Positions 7,826 to 16,698 of a DNA stretch of 64,000 nt are shown here, one piece after another (within the stretch, counting starts at the first letter, position 1; every line of letters begins with the position of its first letter). Source of the DNA: Eubacteriales bacterium (lineage in GTDB: Bacteria > Bacillota > Clostridia > Lachnospirales > Lachnospiraceae); contig JAUNNI010000002.1 of assembly GCA_030531555.1 (NCBI GenBank), positions 1-64,000 of the forward strand. Reading direction: 5' to 3'. The notes beneath the pieces were generated by a model, which made no database searches, had not been told where the DNA came from, and was given only the letters and a program-made list of their open reading frames with translations. Made by a program: the position numbers and the translations under genes.

Positions 7826-8773
7826 ATGAAGAGAACGAGTATTGGTGGACAGGCTGTCATGGAGGGAATCATGATGAAAAATGGTGACCAATATGCCGTT
7901 TGTGTCCGAAAACCGAATCAGGAAATCGTAATTAAAAAAGATGAATATCAATCGGTGACCCAAAAATATCCGATTTTAAATATGCCGATCCTTCGAGGCG
8001 TCTGCAATTTTGGCGAATCTTTGTACGTAGGTATGAAAACTCTGACTTTCTCCGCTGAATTTTTGGAGGAGGAAGCCGGCCAGGAAGAAGCTGGGCGTGT
8101 GGAGAAGGCTCTGCAAAAAATACTGGGAGAAAAAATGGATGATATCCTCATGGGATTTACCATGTGTTTGTCCGTAGTTTTGGCGGTGGCTATCTTTATG
8201 ATCCTGCCATTCTTTCTCTCTGAGCTGCTGAAGAATTATATTCCATCTCATATGGTGCGCACTTTGATTGAAGGAGTATTCCGTGTATCCATTTTCTTAT
8301 TATATGTGGTGGCAATTTCCCGTATGAGTGAGATTAAACGTGTGTTTATGTACCACGGAGCAGAGCATAAAACCATCAACTGTTTAGAAAGTGGAGATCC
8401 ATTGACCCCAGAAAATGTCATGAAGCATTCCAGACTTCATAAACGATGCGGAACCAGCTTCCTTTTGATCGTAATGATCATCAGCATCATTGTGTTTATG
8501 TTTATCCGCGTTGATACTCTTTGGCTTCGTTTCCTTTCCAGAATTCTTTTGGTGCCGGTTGTTGCTGGAATCTCTTATGAATTCCTTCGATTGGCAGGAA
8601 GAAATAATTCTGCACTGGTGAATTTCTTAAGTAAACCGGGCCTTTGTCTCCAGTATCTGACCACCAAGGAACCAGATGTTTCCATGATCGAAGTGGCGAT
8701 TGCTTCCGTGGAAAGCATCTTTGATTGGGAAGCTTATCAGGAAGCCATGAGAAATGGTGAGATTGAAGATTAA
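7826..8773 (+). CDS. DUF1385 (YqhQ-like) membrane protein
   Basis: The 315-residue protein has the DUF1385 hallmarks: SIGGQAVMEGIMMK at the N-terminus and the YHGAEHKTI motif near residue 175. There are hydrophobic segments at about 112-135, 150-170, 212-232 and 235-255, so it is an integral membrane protein. The conserved His/Glu in HGAEHK suggest a metal or catalytic site, but no biochemical role is established. The ATG follows GGAG at 7814-7817. It sits 14 bases before prmC and is probably co-transcribed with prmC and prfA, which is typical for this family and hints at a link with translation or membrane homeostasis. Confidence 0.88.
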   Translation: MKRTSIGGQAVMEGIMMKNGDQYAVCVRKPNQEIVIKKDEYQSVTQKYPILNMPILRGVCNFGESLYVGMKTLTFSAEFLEEEAGQEEAGRVEKALQKILGEKMDDILMGFTMCLSVVLAVAIFMILPFFLSELLKNYIPSHMVRTLIEGVFRVSIFLLYVVAISRMSEIKRVFMYHGAEHKTINCLESGDPLTPENVMKHSRLHKRCGTSFLLIVMIISIIVFMFIRVDTLWLRFLSRILLVPVVAGISYEFLRLAGRNNSALVNFLSKPGLCLQYLTTKEPDVSMIEVAIASVESIFDWEAYQEAMRNGEIED

Positions 8774-8787
8774 AAGAGGTTGCTTCG

Positions 8788-9654
8788 ATGACATTACAGG
8801 AATTAAGAACAGAGATCGCTTCCCGTTTACAAAAAGCAGGAATTGAGACATTCGATTATGAAACCTGGGTCTTTTTAGACTGGAAAATGGGAGTGGGAAG
8901 AGCGGATTATTATATGGATCCGGGCATGCCGGTGAAAGAAGAAAAATTGCCGGAGCTTTATGAAGCTCTTGCTAAAAGAGAAGCAAGAATTCCCCTTCAG
9001 TATCTCATGGGACATTGCGAATTTATGGGGTATGATTTTTTGGTGGATGAACGTGTACTCATTCCAAGACAGGATACAGAGTGTCTGGTGGAGCAGGCTG
9101 TTGATTTTCTTAAATGGAAACAGTTAACCAGTAAGTCCCTTCGCATCCTGGATCTTTGTACGGGCAGTGGCTGTATTGGAATCAGTCTGAAATTGTTGTT
9201 CCCAGATGCCCAGGTTACTCTTGCGGATTTATCGCAGGGAGCATTGGCAGTAGCAGGGGAGAATGCCAGAAGACTTGACGCTAAGGTAGATATTCTTCAA
9301 GGAGATTTATTTGGAGCACTTTCTGATCTTCCCGAAGAAGAAAAATGCTTTGATCTGATCATCTCCAATCCACCTTATATTCCAAGTCAGGTGGTGGAAG
9401 GACTCATGCCAGAAGTAAGAGACCATGAGCCACATATGGCATTGGATGGCACAGAAGATGGACTTTTCTTCTACCGGAAAATTACAGAGCAGGCTCCGAA
9501 TTATCTGAAACCTTCTGGTGCTTTAATGTATGAGATTGGGGCAGAACAGGGCCAGGATGTGTCACATTTCCTTGTGGAAAATGATTTTTGTCAGGTTTGT
9601 ATCGTGAAAGATTTCGCAGGTCTTGACAGAATCGTAAAGGGAATATTATCATAA
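8788..9654 (+). CDS. prmC: Peptide chain release factor N5-glutamine methyltransferase
   Basis: The 288-residue SAM-dependent enzyme methylates the glutamine of the GGQ motif in release factors RF1 and RF2. It has the SAM-binding block LDLCTGSGCIG near residue 118 and the catalytic NPPY motif (SNPPYIPS) near residue 193 that holds the glutamine amide. The N-terminal helical release-factor-binding domain is present and the length is normal. It starts 14 bases after the DUF1385 gene and lies directly before its substrate gene prfA, which supports the call. Confidence 0.95.
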   Translation: MTLQELRTEIASRLQKAGIETFDYETWVFLDWKMGVGRADYYMDPGMPVKEEKLPELYEALAKREARIPLQYLMGHCEFMGYDFLVDERVLIPRQDTECLVEQAVDFLKWKQLTSKSLRILDLCTGSGCIGISLKLLFPDAQVTLADLSQGALAVAGENARRLDAKVDILQGDLFGALSDLPEEEKCFDLIISNPPYIPSQVVEGLMPEVRDHEPHMALDGTEDGLFFYRKITEQAPNYLKPSGALMYEIGAEQGQDVSHFLVENDFCQVCIVKDFAGLDRIVKGILS

Positions 9655-9733
9655 GAAGATACACGATTAGAGAAATGAAATACAAAAGTAAAATATGACC
9701 GTTTTTTATGCGGTTTTTACCATGGAGGATACT

Positions 9734-10813
9734 ATGTTTGATCGATTAGAAGATTTGGTGAAACGACTTGAAGAAGTTATGTCAGAGCTCAGCGAGCCGG
9801 ATGTTGTAAACGACCAGTCCAGATTCCGTGCTTTGATGAAAGAACAGAACGATTTAACACCAATCGTAGAAAAATATAAAGAATATGCTGCAGCAAAGCA
9901 GACCATCGAAGAGAGTCTTGAGATGCTCGAGATTGAAAGCGATGATGAGATGAGAGAGATGTTAAAAGAAGAACTCTCTCAGGCAAAACAGGATGTTGTG
10001 GATTGTGAAGAAGCACTTAAGATCCTTCTTCTTCCAAAGGACCCTAACGATGATAAGAACGTTATTGTAGAAATCCGTGCCGGTGCCGGTGGGGATGAGG
10101 CTGCGTTATTTGCTGCTGAAATTTATCGTATGTATAAGAGTTATGCTGAATCTCAGCGTTGGAGAACAGAATTTATCGATGTGAATGAAAATGGTATCGG
10201 TGGATTTAAGGAAGTGTCCTTTATGATCAATGGTCAGGGCGCTTACTCTCGCTTAAAATATGAATCGGGTGTACACCGTGTACAGCGTATCCCTGCAACA
10301 GAATCCGGTGGACGTATTCATACATCCACAATCACAGTAGCGATCATGCCAGAAGCAGAAGAAGTTGACGTTCATCTTGATATGAATGATTGTCGTTTCG
10401 ATGTATTCCGTGCTTCCGGTAACGGTGGACAGTGTGTAAATACAACAGACTCTGCCGTTCGTCTGACTCATATCCCAACTGGTATTGTTATCTCCTGTCA
10501 GGATGAAAAATCCCAGTTAAAGAATAAGGATAAAGCCCTTAAAGTATTACGTGCCCGTCTCTATGAATTAGAACAGGAAAAAGCACACGCAGCAGAAGCC
10601 GATCTTCGTAAGAGCCAGATTGGTACCGGTGACCGTGCGGAAAAGATCCGTACTTATAACTTCCCACAGGGCCGTGTAACAGACCACCGTATTAAACTTA
10701 CTCTTCACCGCTTAGAAGGTATCTTAGGTGGAGATCTTGATGAAGTAATCGATAGCCTTATCGCTGCTGACCAGGCAGTGAAACTGTCCAAATTACAGGA
10801 GATGGAGGGTTAA
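9734..10813 (+). CDS. prfA: Peptide chain release factor 1
   Basis: The 359-residue RF1 reads UAA and UAG. The start is ATG 9734, five bases after GGAGG (9724-9728); an upstream in-frame ATG at 9695 lacks a ribosome site and adds residues foreign to the family. It carries the PAT recognition tripeptide (RIPATES) specific for RF1, and GNGGQ in the peptidyl-tRNA hydrolysis loop. It is preceded by its methylase gene prmC and followed 3 bases later by hisC. No RF2-type frameshift site is present, as expected. Confidence 0.97.
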   Translation: MFDRLEDLVKRLEEVMSELSEPDVVNDQSRFRALMKEQNDLTPIVEKYKEYAAAKQTIEESLEMLEIESDDEMREMLKEELSQAKQDVVDCEEALKILLLPKDPNDDKNVIVEIRAGAGGDEAALFAAEIYRMYKSYAESQRWRTEFIDVNENGIGGFKEVSFMINGQGAYSRLKYESGVHRVQRIPATESGGRIHTSTITVAIMPEAEEVDVHLDMNDCRFDVFRASGNGGQCVNTTDSAVRLTHIPTGIVISCQDEKSQLKNKDKALKVLRARLYELEQEKAHAAEADLRKSQIGTGDRAEKIRTYNFPQGRVTDHRIKLTLHRLEGILGGDLDEVIDSLIAADQAVKLSKLQEMEG

Positions 10814-10816
10814 TCC

Positions 10817-11884
10817 ATGAAAGCTTGGAAGAAGAACATTCGTCAGGTTGTTCCATATGTTCCGGGAGAACAGCCAAAAAAAGAAAAAATGATTAAATTA
10901 AATACCAATGAGAACCCATACCCACCTTCTGAAAAGGTACTTGAGCTTATGAAAGATCCTGCTCAGTTTGATAAACTTCGCCTTTATCCGGATCCAACGG
11001 CCTCCATGCTGGTGGAAGCAATTGCGGATTATAAAGGTTTAAGTAAGGATCAGGTCTTTGTCGGTGTGGGATCAGACGACGTTCTCGCCATGGCATTTAT
11101 GACTTATTTTAATTCAGAAAAACCAATCCTTTTCCCGGATATCACCTACTCATTTTATGATGTATGGGCGGATGTTTTCCGCATTCCATTTGAGACAAAA
11201 GCACTGGATGATAACTTCCATATTAAAAAGGAAGATTATTATGGAGAAAATGGTGGGGTCATCTTCCCGAATCCAAATGCTCCAACTGGTGTTCTCATGC
11301 CTCTTTCCGACATAGAAGATATTCTGATCCATAATCAGGATGTCATCGTGATCGTGGATGAAGCGTATATTGATTTTGGAGGAATCTCCGCACAGCCATT
11401 ACTTGAAAAATACGAGAATCTTTTGGTGGTTCAGACCTTTTCCAAGTCTCGTTCCATGGCTGGTATGCGTATCGGTTATGCCATGGGTTCTGCGGAACTG
11501 ATCAAAGCACTCAATGATGTGAAATATTCCTTCAACTCCTACACTATGAATCAGCCATCCATTCTCTGGGGAACTGCATCCATCAAGGACGATGACTATT
11601 TCCAGAAAATGGTTGCAAAGATTGTGGATACCAGAGAGTGGTTTAAAGAGGAAATGAAGCAGTTAGGATTCCATTTCCAGGATTCCATGGCCAACTTTAT
11701 CTTTGCGAGTCATGAGACAATCCCAGCCAAGGATATATTTATGGCAGCAAGAGAAAAAGATATCTATGTGCGTTATTTTAATAAGCCACGTATTGATAAT
11801 TATCTTCGTATTACAATTGGCACCAGAGAAGAAATGGAAGAATTTTTATCATTCTTAAAAGAATTTTGTGGAAAATACAAATAG
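10817..11884 (+). CDS. hisC: Histidinol-phosphate aminotransferase
   Basis: The 355-residue PLP-dependent class I/II aminotransferase is expected to convert imidazole-acetol phosphate to histidinol phosphate. It shows the N-terminal LNTNENPYPPS typical of HisC, the NPNAPTG motif near residue 153, DEAYIDF near 178, and the PLP lysine in FSKSRSMAGMRIGYA (about 208-222). It begins 3 bases after prfA and so is probably translated from the same message. No other his genes are in the window. A broader aromatic or histidinol-phosphate specificity cannot be excluded, as such enzymes are known to be promiscuous. Confidence 0.9.
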   Translation: MKAWKKNIRQVVPYVPGEQPKKEKMIKLNTNENPYPPSEKVLELMKDPAQFDKLRLYPDPTASMLVEAIADYKGLSKDQVFVGVGSDDVLAMAFMTYFNSEKPILFPDITYSFYDVWADVFRIPFETKALDDNFHIKKEDYYGENGGVIFPNPNAPTGVLMPLSDIEDILIHNQDVIVIVDEAYIDFGGISAQPLLEKYENLLVVQTFSKSRSMAGMRIGYAMGSAELIKALNDVKYSFNSYTMNQPSILWGTASIKDDDYFQKMVAKIVDTREWFKEEMKQLGFHFQDSMANFIFASHETIPAKDIFMAAREKDIYVRYFNKPRIDNYLRITIGTREEMEEFLSFLKEFCGKYK

Positions 11885-11995
11885 ATAATATGATTTTTCT
11901 GAAAATTTCCTAGTAAATATTCAAAGATTAATGTAGAATATAGAATATCAATGAAATGCCATATCAGATGGCAGGGGCTTACTTAGGAGGTTACT

Positions 11996-13447
11996 ATGAA
12001 GAAAATTTTATTTGCTGCATCCGAATGTGTTCCATTTATCAAGACAGGTGGACTTGCTGACGTTGTTGGAGCATTACCAAAAGAATTCGACAAAAAAGAA
12101 TGGGATGTTCGTGTTGTAATTCCAAACTATAAGATTATTCCAGAAAAATTCCGTAATAATTTTGAATATGTTACTCATTTCTACATGGGTACAGGTCCTT
12201 ATGTTCCAAGTGCACATGTTGGAATTATGAAATACGAATATCAGGGCATCACATATTACTTTATTGATAACCTTGATTATTTCGGAGGAGATAAACCATA
12301 CGCTGATACACGTACAGATATTGAGAAATTCGTATTCTTCAGCAAAGCTGTTTTATCCATCCTTCCAGTGATTGACTTTAAACCGGACATCATCCACTGC
12401 CATGACTGGCAGACAGGTTTGATCCCTGTATATCTGAAAAATGAATTCGCTGCGAATCCATTCTTCTGGGGCATCAAAACAATGATGACTATTCATAATC
12501 TTCGTTTCCAGGGAATCTGGGATATTGACACTATGATGGGATTAAGCGGACTTCCAGGGGATCTTTTCACTTATGAAAAACTGGAATACAAGGGCGATGC
12601 CAACATGTTAAAGGGCGGTATTGTATACGCAGATTATGTAACAACTGTTTCTGAAACATACGCAGATGAAATTCAGACAGACTTCTATGGCGAAGGTCTC
12701 AATGGTCTTCTCACTGCCAGAAAAGATGTTCTTTACGGTATTGTAAATGGTATTGATTATACCCTTTATGATCCAAAAACAGACGAAGGTATCTATAAAA
12801 ACTACACTACAAGATCTTTCGTAAAAGGCAAAGCTGCCAACAAAGCAGCTCTTCAGGAAGAACTTGGACTTGAAGTGAATCCAAACAAATACATGATTGG
12901 TTTAATCTCTCGTCTTACTGATCAGAAAGGTCTCGATCTTGTACAGAAAGGAATGGACCGTATCATCGATGAAGATACTCAGCTTGTTGTAATTGGTACT
13001 GGTGAAGCCAGATATGAAGACATGTTCAAATACTATGCTTCCCGTTATCCAAACAACATTTCTGCAAATATCCTTTACTCTGATGCTCTTGCTCATAAGC
13101 TTTATGCAGCAGCAGATTCCTTCCTGGTTCCATCTTTATTTGAGCCATGTGGATTAACACAGATCATTTCCTTCCATTATGGAACCGTTCCAATCGTTCG
13201 TGAAACTGGTGGTTTAAAAGATACGGTTGTTCATTTAGACTTAGAAGCGAATACTGGTGATGGATTCTCCTTCCCTAACTATGATGAGGAAGAATTAGTG
13301 GATCGTATCAACTTTAGTAAGAAGGTTTACAAAGAACATCCAGACGTTTGGAAAGACATGGTAAAACGTGGCATGAAGAAAGACTTATCCTGGGGCGCTT
13401 CCAAGAAGAAATACGAACAGTTATATAATGAACTGATCGAAGGATAA
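11996..13447 (+). CDS. glgA: Glycogen synthase (ADP-glucose type)
   Basis: The 483-residue GT5 glycosyltransferase extends alpha-1,4-glucan from ADP-glucose in the cytoplasm. The N-terminal KTGGLADVVGALP (16-28) is the ADP-glucose-binding signature; HDWQTGL near 137 and the C-terminal PSLFEPCGLTQI with TGGLKDTV are typical GT-B elements. It has AGGAGG (11985-11990) before the ATG and a strong terminator behind. Other glg genes (glgC, glgD, glgP) are absent here; a branching-enzyme-like gene lies 41 kb away at 54960. Codon use looks like that of a well-expressed gene (CGT for Arg, few rare codons). Confidence 0.95.
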   Translation: MKKILFAASECVPFIKTGGLADVVGALPKEFDKKEWDVRVVIPNYKIIPEKFRNNFEYVTHFYMGTGPYVPSAHVGIMKYEYQGITYYFIDNLDYFGGDKPYADTRTDIEKFVFFSKAVLSILPVIDFKPDIIHCHDWQTGLIPVYLKNEFAANPFFWGIKTMMTIHNLRFQGIWDIDTMMGLSGLPGDLFTYEKLEYKGDANMLKGGIVYADYVTTVSETYADEIQTDFYGEGLNGLLTARKDVLYGIVNGIDYTLYDPKTDEGIYKNYTTRSFVKGKAANKAALQEELGLEVNPNKYMIGLISRLTDQKGLDLVQKGMDRIIDEDTQLVVIGTGEARYEDMFKYYASRYPNNISANILYSDALAHKLYAAADSFLVPSLFEPCGLTQIISFHYGTVPIVRETGGLKDTVVHLDLEANTGDGFSFPNYDEEELVDRINFSKKVYKEHPDVWKDMVKRGMKKDLSWGASKKKYEQLYNELIEG

Positions 13448-13467
13448 TATCATATAAATATTTTTAG

Positions 13468-13495
13468 GGAGCTGTTTTTATAACAGCTCCTTTTT
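13468..13495 (+). terminator. Terminator of glgA
   Basis: GGAGCTGTT (13468-13476) pairs with AACAGCTCC (13482-13490) and is followed by TTTTT. Confidence 0.85.
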
Positions 13496-13515
13496 ACATA
13501 GGGGAAAATGAGAAA

Positions 13516-14085
13516 ATGGAGAATCAAAAAAAGATACCACATCTCAATTTTATGGAAAAAACCAGAGATAGCAAATATTTGAAGAATTATACATTAAACT
13601 ATACCAATACAGCTGGCAAAGAAAAAATTTATGAGATCGTCAGCAATTTTGAATTGGCAGACCAATCAGATCTTGGAAAAAGACCATCCGGTGTGGTAAT
13701 TGTGGGCTATCATGAGGATAAGATTCTTTTGTGCAAAGAATTCCGCATGGGAATCAATGATTTCTGTTATAATCTCCCGGCGGGCCATATTGATGATGGA
13801 GAAGATGCCATGGAATGTGCCAAAAGAGAATTGTATGAGGAGACGGGGCTCTCTATCATAGAAGTGATTGATGTTTTGCCACCATCTTTTGGGGCTCCGG
13901 ATATTACAGATTCTGCTGCCTGGCTGGTTATGGCTAAAGTGGAGGGCGAATTTGCGGATCATACGGAGGCCAATGAATGGATTGAACCTGGATTTTTTAG
14001 CAAGGAGGAAGTCCGTAGAATGATTCGGGAAGAAAAGTTTTCTGGAAGGGCACAGATTATCGCCTGGTTTTTTGCCTTTGGTTGA
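13516..14085 (+). CDS. NUDIX hydrolase
   Basis: The 189-residue protein contains a complete Nudix box: GHIDDGE, seven residues, RELYEETGL at about 94-116, which binds the divalent cation used to cleave a nucleoside diphosphate linked to another group. The size and the AGHI start of the box resemble ADP-ribose or ADP-sugar pyrophosphatases, and its place beside glgA would fit ADP-sugar turnover, but that substrate is inference. The ATG at 13516 has only a weak upstream GGGGA. Its stop codon overlaps the -35 box of the following T-box promoter. Confidence 0.85.
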   Translation: MENQKKIPHLNFMEKTRDSKYLKNYTLNYTNTAGKEKIYEIVSNFELADQSDLGKRPSGVVIVGYHEDKILLCKEFRMGINDFCYNLPAGHIDDGEDAMECAKRELYEETGLSIIEVIDVLPPSFGAPDITDSAAWLVMAKVEGEFADHTEANEWIEPGFFSKEEVRRMIREEKFSGRAQIIAWFFAFG

Positions 14086-14109
14086 CATTTTTTATGAATA
14101 TGCTATAAT
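14082..14109 (+). promoter_or_regulatory. Consensus promoter of the T-box transcript
   Basis: TTGACA (14082-14087), a 16-bp spacer and TATAAT (14104-14109), with TGc before the -10. Both hexamers are perfect. The -35 overlaps the Nudix stop codon. Confidence 0.85.
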
Positions 14110-14115
14110 CATTTA

Positions 14116-14141
14116 CATGGCAAAACTGTGCCATGCTTTTT
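14116..14141 (+). terminator. Terminator-like hairpin after the Nudix gene, at the start of the T-box RNA
   Basis: CATGGCA (14116-14122) pairs with TGCCATG (14129-14135), then C and TTTTT. It probably ends the Nudix message, and in the T-box transcript it would form the 5' end hairpin. Confidence 0.55.
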
Positions 14142-14405
14142 CAGAATATTGATGAACTCATTGAAGAGGAGAGTACCTTAGAACCCCTTACAACAGAGAG
14201 AAGATGCCGTGGCTGAAAGCATCTTGTAAGTTTCTAGTGGGAAGACCACCTTGGAGAGGTCCTTAATCGGACCCGGCCGACACCGTTATCGTCTTTAATA
14301 AGCTGATTCACCAGTCTTATCTTTTTTGAAAGACTAAGGTGGGTAAGCAGGGTGGAACCGCGATCAATCGTCCCTGCTCTACGGAAACGTAGAGCAGGTT
14401 TTTTT
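14142..14405 (+). ncRNA. T-box riboswitch leader, specifier fits threonine (ACC)
   Basis: This leader senses uncharged tRNA. It has the stem I signature GAAGAGGAGAGTA (14161-14173), the stem pairing CTTACAA/TTGTAAG, a specifier loop with GAAGACCA in which ACC (14245-14247) is the Thr codon, and the T-box sequence AGGGTGGAACCGCG at 14349-14362. The UGGA bulge (14353-14356) would pair with a tRNA end UCCA. The antiterminator (AGCAGGG 14346-14352 with CCCTGCT 14372-14378) competes with the terminator CCTGCTCTACG (14373-14383) / CGTAGAGCAGG (14388-14398) plus a T-run. The gene directly behind is an LTA-synthase-like gene; thrS follows 2.3 kb later. Confidence 0.92.
14373..14405 (+). terminator. 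Conditional terminator of the T-box
   Basis: An 11-bp GC-rich stem with a GAAA loop and seven T. Its left arm overlaps the right arm of the antiterminator. Confidence 0.9.
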
Positions 14406-14469
14406 ATTTCTTTGGTTTCAATGATTTGATCAAGATTTGAAAAAAATGTATTTGAAAGGAGCATTCTTT

Positions 14470-16593
14470 ATGAAAGAAAAAAGAAGTGCTCCCCAATCGA
14501 ACCGTAATAAGAATCAGAAAAAAAGGAAATCACTTTTGGGAATTCGAAATTTTTTCAGAAGTAAAGCAGGAAGGAATTTCCTTCTTGTTATGGAAGGATT
14601 TTTAGCTGCCGCATTCTTTGCGACACCGTCCCTTTACTACAATGGAAATGTGACGAATTTCTTCCAGCGTTTTTACGCAGATTCCTTAAGTATTTGTGGT
14701 ATTTTATTTGCAATCCTTGTATATTTGACCATCAAAAGAGGAAAGCTGAAGAAGAAGACCAATGCCATCATCACCAATATTTTGCTGTTTGGCATGCCAT
14801 TTTTTGCATTCTTGTGGCTAGAATTATATAATAATGAGCAGTTTTGGGTACCAATTTTTCGGATACCACTGAAATACTTCCTTTTGAATCTGGCTCTTTA
14901 TTATGTCATCTTCTATCTGATCCTGTTCTTCTTTGGCAATGTGAGAAATGCATCCATTGTCATGATGATCCTGACCGCCCTTTGTGGTTTTCTCAATTAT
15001 GAGTTGACCGTATTTCGAAGTATGTCCTTCATCGCATCGGATATCTTCTCTTTCTTGACGGCCATTTCGGTTGCCAACACTTACCAGCTTCAGATGGATG
15101 TGGATTCGGCAGAGTTCCTGCTTGGTGCATTGGTCATCGTCGCTGCTTTGTTAAAGCTTAAGAAAGTTCCATTTTTTAAGAGGAGAAGACAAAGAGTGGC
15201 CTATTTTGTAGGCTGTGTAATGATGTGTGCTTTGGTTTGTCATGTTTATGTATACAGTACATTTCTACATGATATTGGCGTGGATTTCCGAGTCTATCGT
15301 CCACAATACAAGTATCGCTACTACGGAACCTTGCTTACCACAGCCAGAACCTTTGGTTACCTTCATGTGACGGAGCCAGATGGCTATTCTGTGGAGAAGA
15401 CACAGAAGATCATCGACGATTTTGCGAATGGAAAAACAGCAGACGATGCGAAAGAAAGCAATGGAAAAAAGGCAGAAAAAGCACCAAATGTGATTGTAAT
15501 CATGAATGAGTCTTTTGCAGATCTAAAGGATCTGGGAGATCTTCAGGTATCGCAGGATTACATGCCTTATTTCCGTAGTCTGAAAAATACCATCAAAGGC
15601 TACACCTATTCTTCCGTATTTGGTGGAAACACTGCCAATTCTGAATTTGAGTTTTTGACAGGAAATACCCTGGCATTCTTGCCAGATAACTCAGTACCAT
15701 ACCAGTTGTTCTTAAGAAATAAGACAGCAGGTCTTACCAGTACATTGAAGGATCAGGGATATGGACCATGTTATGCACTGCATCCTTATTACAATACAGG
15801 ATATAGTCGTTATAAGATATATCCGCTCATGGGATTTGATCATTTTTATTGCTCAGATGATTTTTCCGTCTTTACCGATACGGTCAATTATCATATCACA
15901 GACTATGAAGATTATCGAAAACTGATCAGTCTGTATGAGAGTGATAAGGAAGATGGCAAACCATTTTACATGTTCAATGTCACCATGCAAAATCATGGCA
16001 GCTACGATGGCTCCACTTATGAAACTGGCGATGATGTAAAGCTGGAAGGCAGCTTACGTTATTTTAGTCGCGTGGAACAGTATTTGAATATGATCAAAAT
16101 GTCCGATGATGCCCTCAAGTATCTGGTAGAATACTTTGAAAAGGTGGAAGAACCAACGGTCATCGTGTTCTTCGGAGACCATCAGCCAGATTTGGATGAA
16201 GAATTTTATAACACCTTGTTGCAAAAAGACATCAGTGAGCTGGAAGGTGAGGAACTGGAAAGACTTTACAAATGTCCATTTTTAATCTGGGCCAACTATG
16301 ATATCAAGGATCAATATGTGGAAAGGACAAGTAACAATTATCTGTCCACCTATCTTGCAGAAGTAACCGGAATGGAAAAAACAGGTTATCTGGATTACCT
16401 GACCGAGCTTCGTCAGAAGATTCCTTGCATTAATGCCCTGGGTTATTGGGGGGATGATGGAAACTATTATAATCTCCATGATCAGTCTTCCCCATATTAC
16501 AGTCGATTGAAGGAGTACAGTTACTTAGAGTACAACAATTTATTTGGAAAAGAGGAGCAGATTTCCTCCTTCTTTTACCTGAATGATGATTAA
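14470..16593 (+). CDS. LTA synthase family sulfatase-type transferase (phosphoglycerol transferase-like)
   Basis: The 707-residue membrane enzyme starts at ATG 14470, eight bases after AAAGGAG; an in-frame ATG at 14437 precedes that site. After a basic N-terminus come about five membrane segments (about 40-60, 75-90, 98-118, 136-156, 163-178) and an outer sulfatase-fold domain from about residue 335. Active-site features are VIVIMNESFADL (Glu347 as metal ligand), GGNTANSEFEFLTG with Thr388 as the expected nucleophile, and FFGDHQPDL. Such enzymes transfer glycerol phosphate or other alditol phosphates to envelope polymers; the acceptor is unknown. It is the first gene after a threonine-type T-box, which is unexpected for this function. 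Confidence 0.88.
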   Translation: MKEKRSAPQSNRNKNQKKRKSLLGIRNFFRSKAGRNFLLVMEGFLAAAFFATPSLYYNGNVTNFFQRFYADSLSICGILFAILVYLTIKRGKLKKKTNAIITNILLFGMPFFAFLWLELYNNEQFWVPIFRIPLKYFLLNLALYYVIFYLILFFFGNVRNASIVMMILTALCGFLNYELTVFRSMSFIASDIFSFLTAISVANTYQLQMDVDSAEFLLGALVIVAALLKLKKVPFFKRRRQRVAYFVGCVMMCALVCHVYVYSTFLHDIGVDFRVYRPQYKYRYYGTLLTTARTFGYLHVTEPDGYSVEKTQKIIDDFANGKTADDAKESNGKKAEKAPNVIVIMNESFADLKDLGDLQVSQDYMPYFRSLKNTIKGYTYSSVFGGNTANSEFEFLTGNTLAFLPDNSVPYQLFLRNKTAGLTSTLKDQGYGPCYALHPYYNTGYSRYKIYPLMGFDHFYCSDDFSVFTDTVNYHITDYEDYRKLISLYESDKEDGKPFYMFNVTMQNHGSYDGSTYETGDDVKLEGSLRYFSRVEQYLNMIKMSDDALKYLVEYFEKVEEPTVIVFFGDHQPDLDEEFYNTLLQKDISELEGEELERLYKCPFLIWANYDIKDQYVERTSNNYLSTYLAEVTGMEKTGYLDYLTELRQKIPCINALGYWGDDGNYYNLHDQSSPYYSRLKEYSYLEYNNLFGKEEQISSFFYLNDD

Positions 16594-16698
16594 AATGGAT
16601 CGCAGTATTTATAGGAAAGCATCCATACAAAAAATGATTCCAAATCACAAAATTTGTGGTCGAATCGATACATATATTATAGAAAAGAGGAAAAAATT

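Noticed and set aside
9696..9720. Terminator between prmC and prfA
   Set aside because: The stem ACCG/CGGT is only 4 bp with a T-rich loop; too weak to call.
14244..14246. Aspartate (GAC) specifier in the T-box
   Set aside because: The frame after GAA-n gives ACC followed by A, the UGGA bulge is compatible with threonine tRNA, and thrS is downstream.
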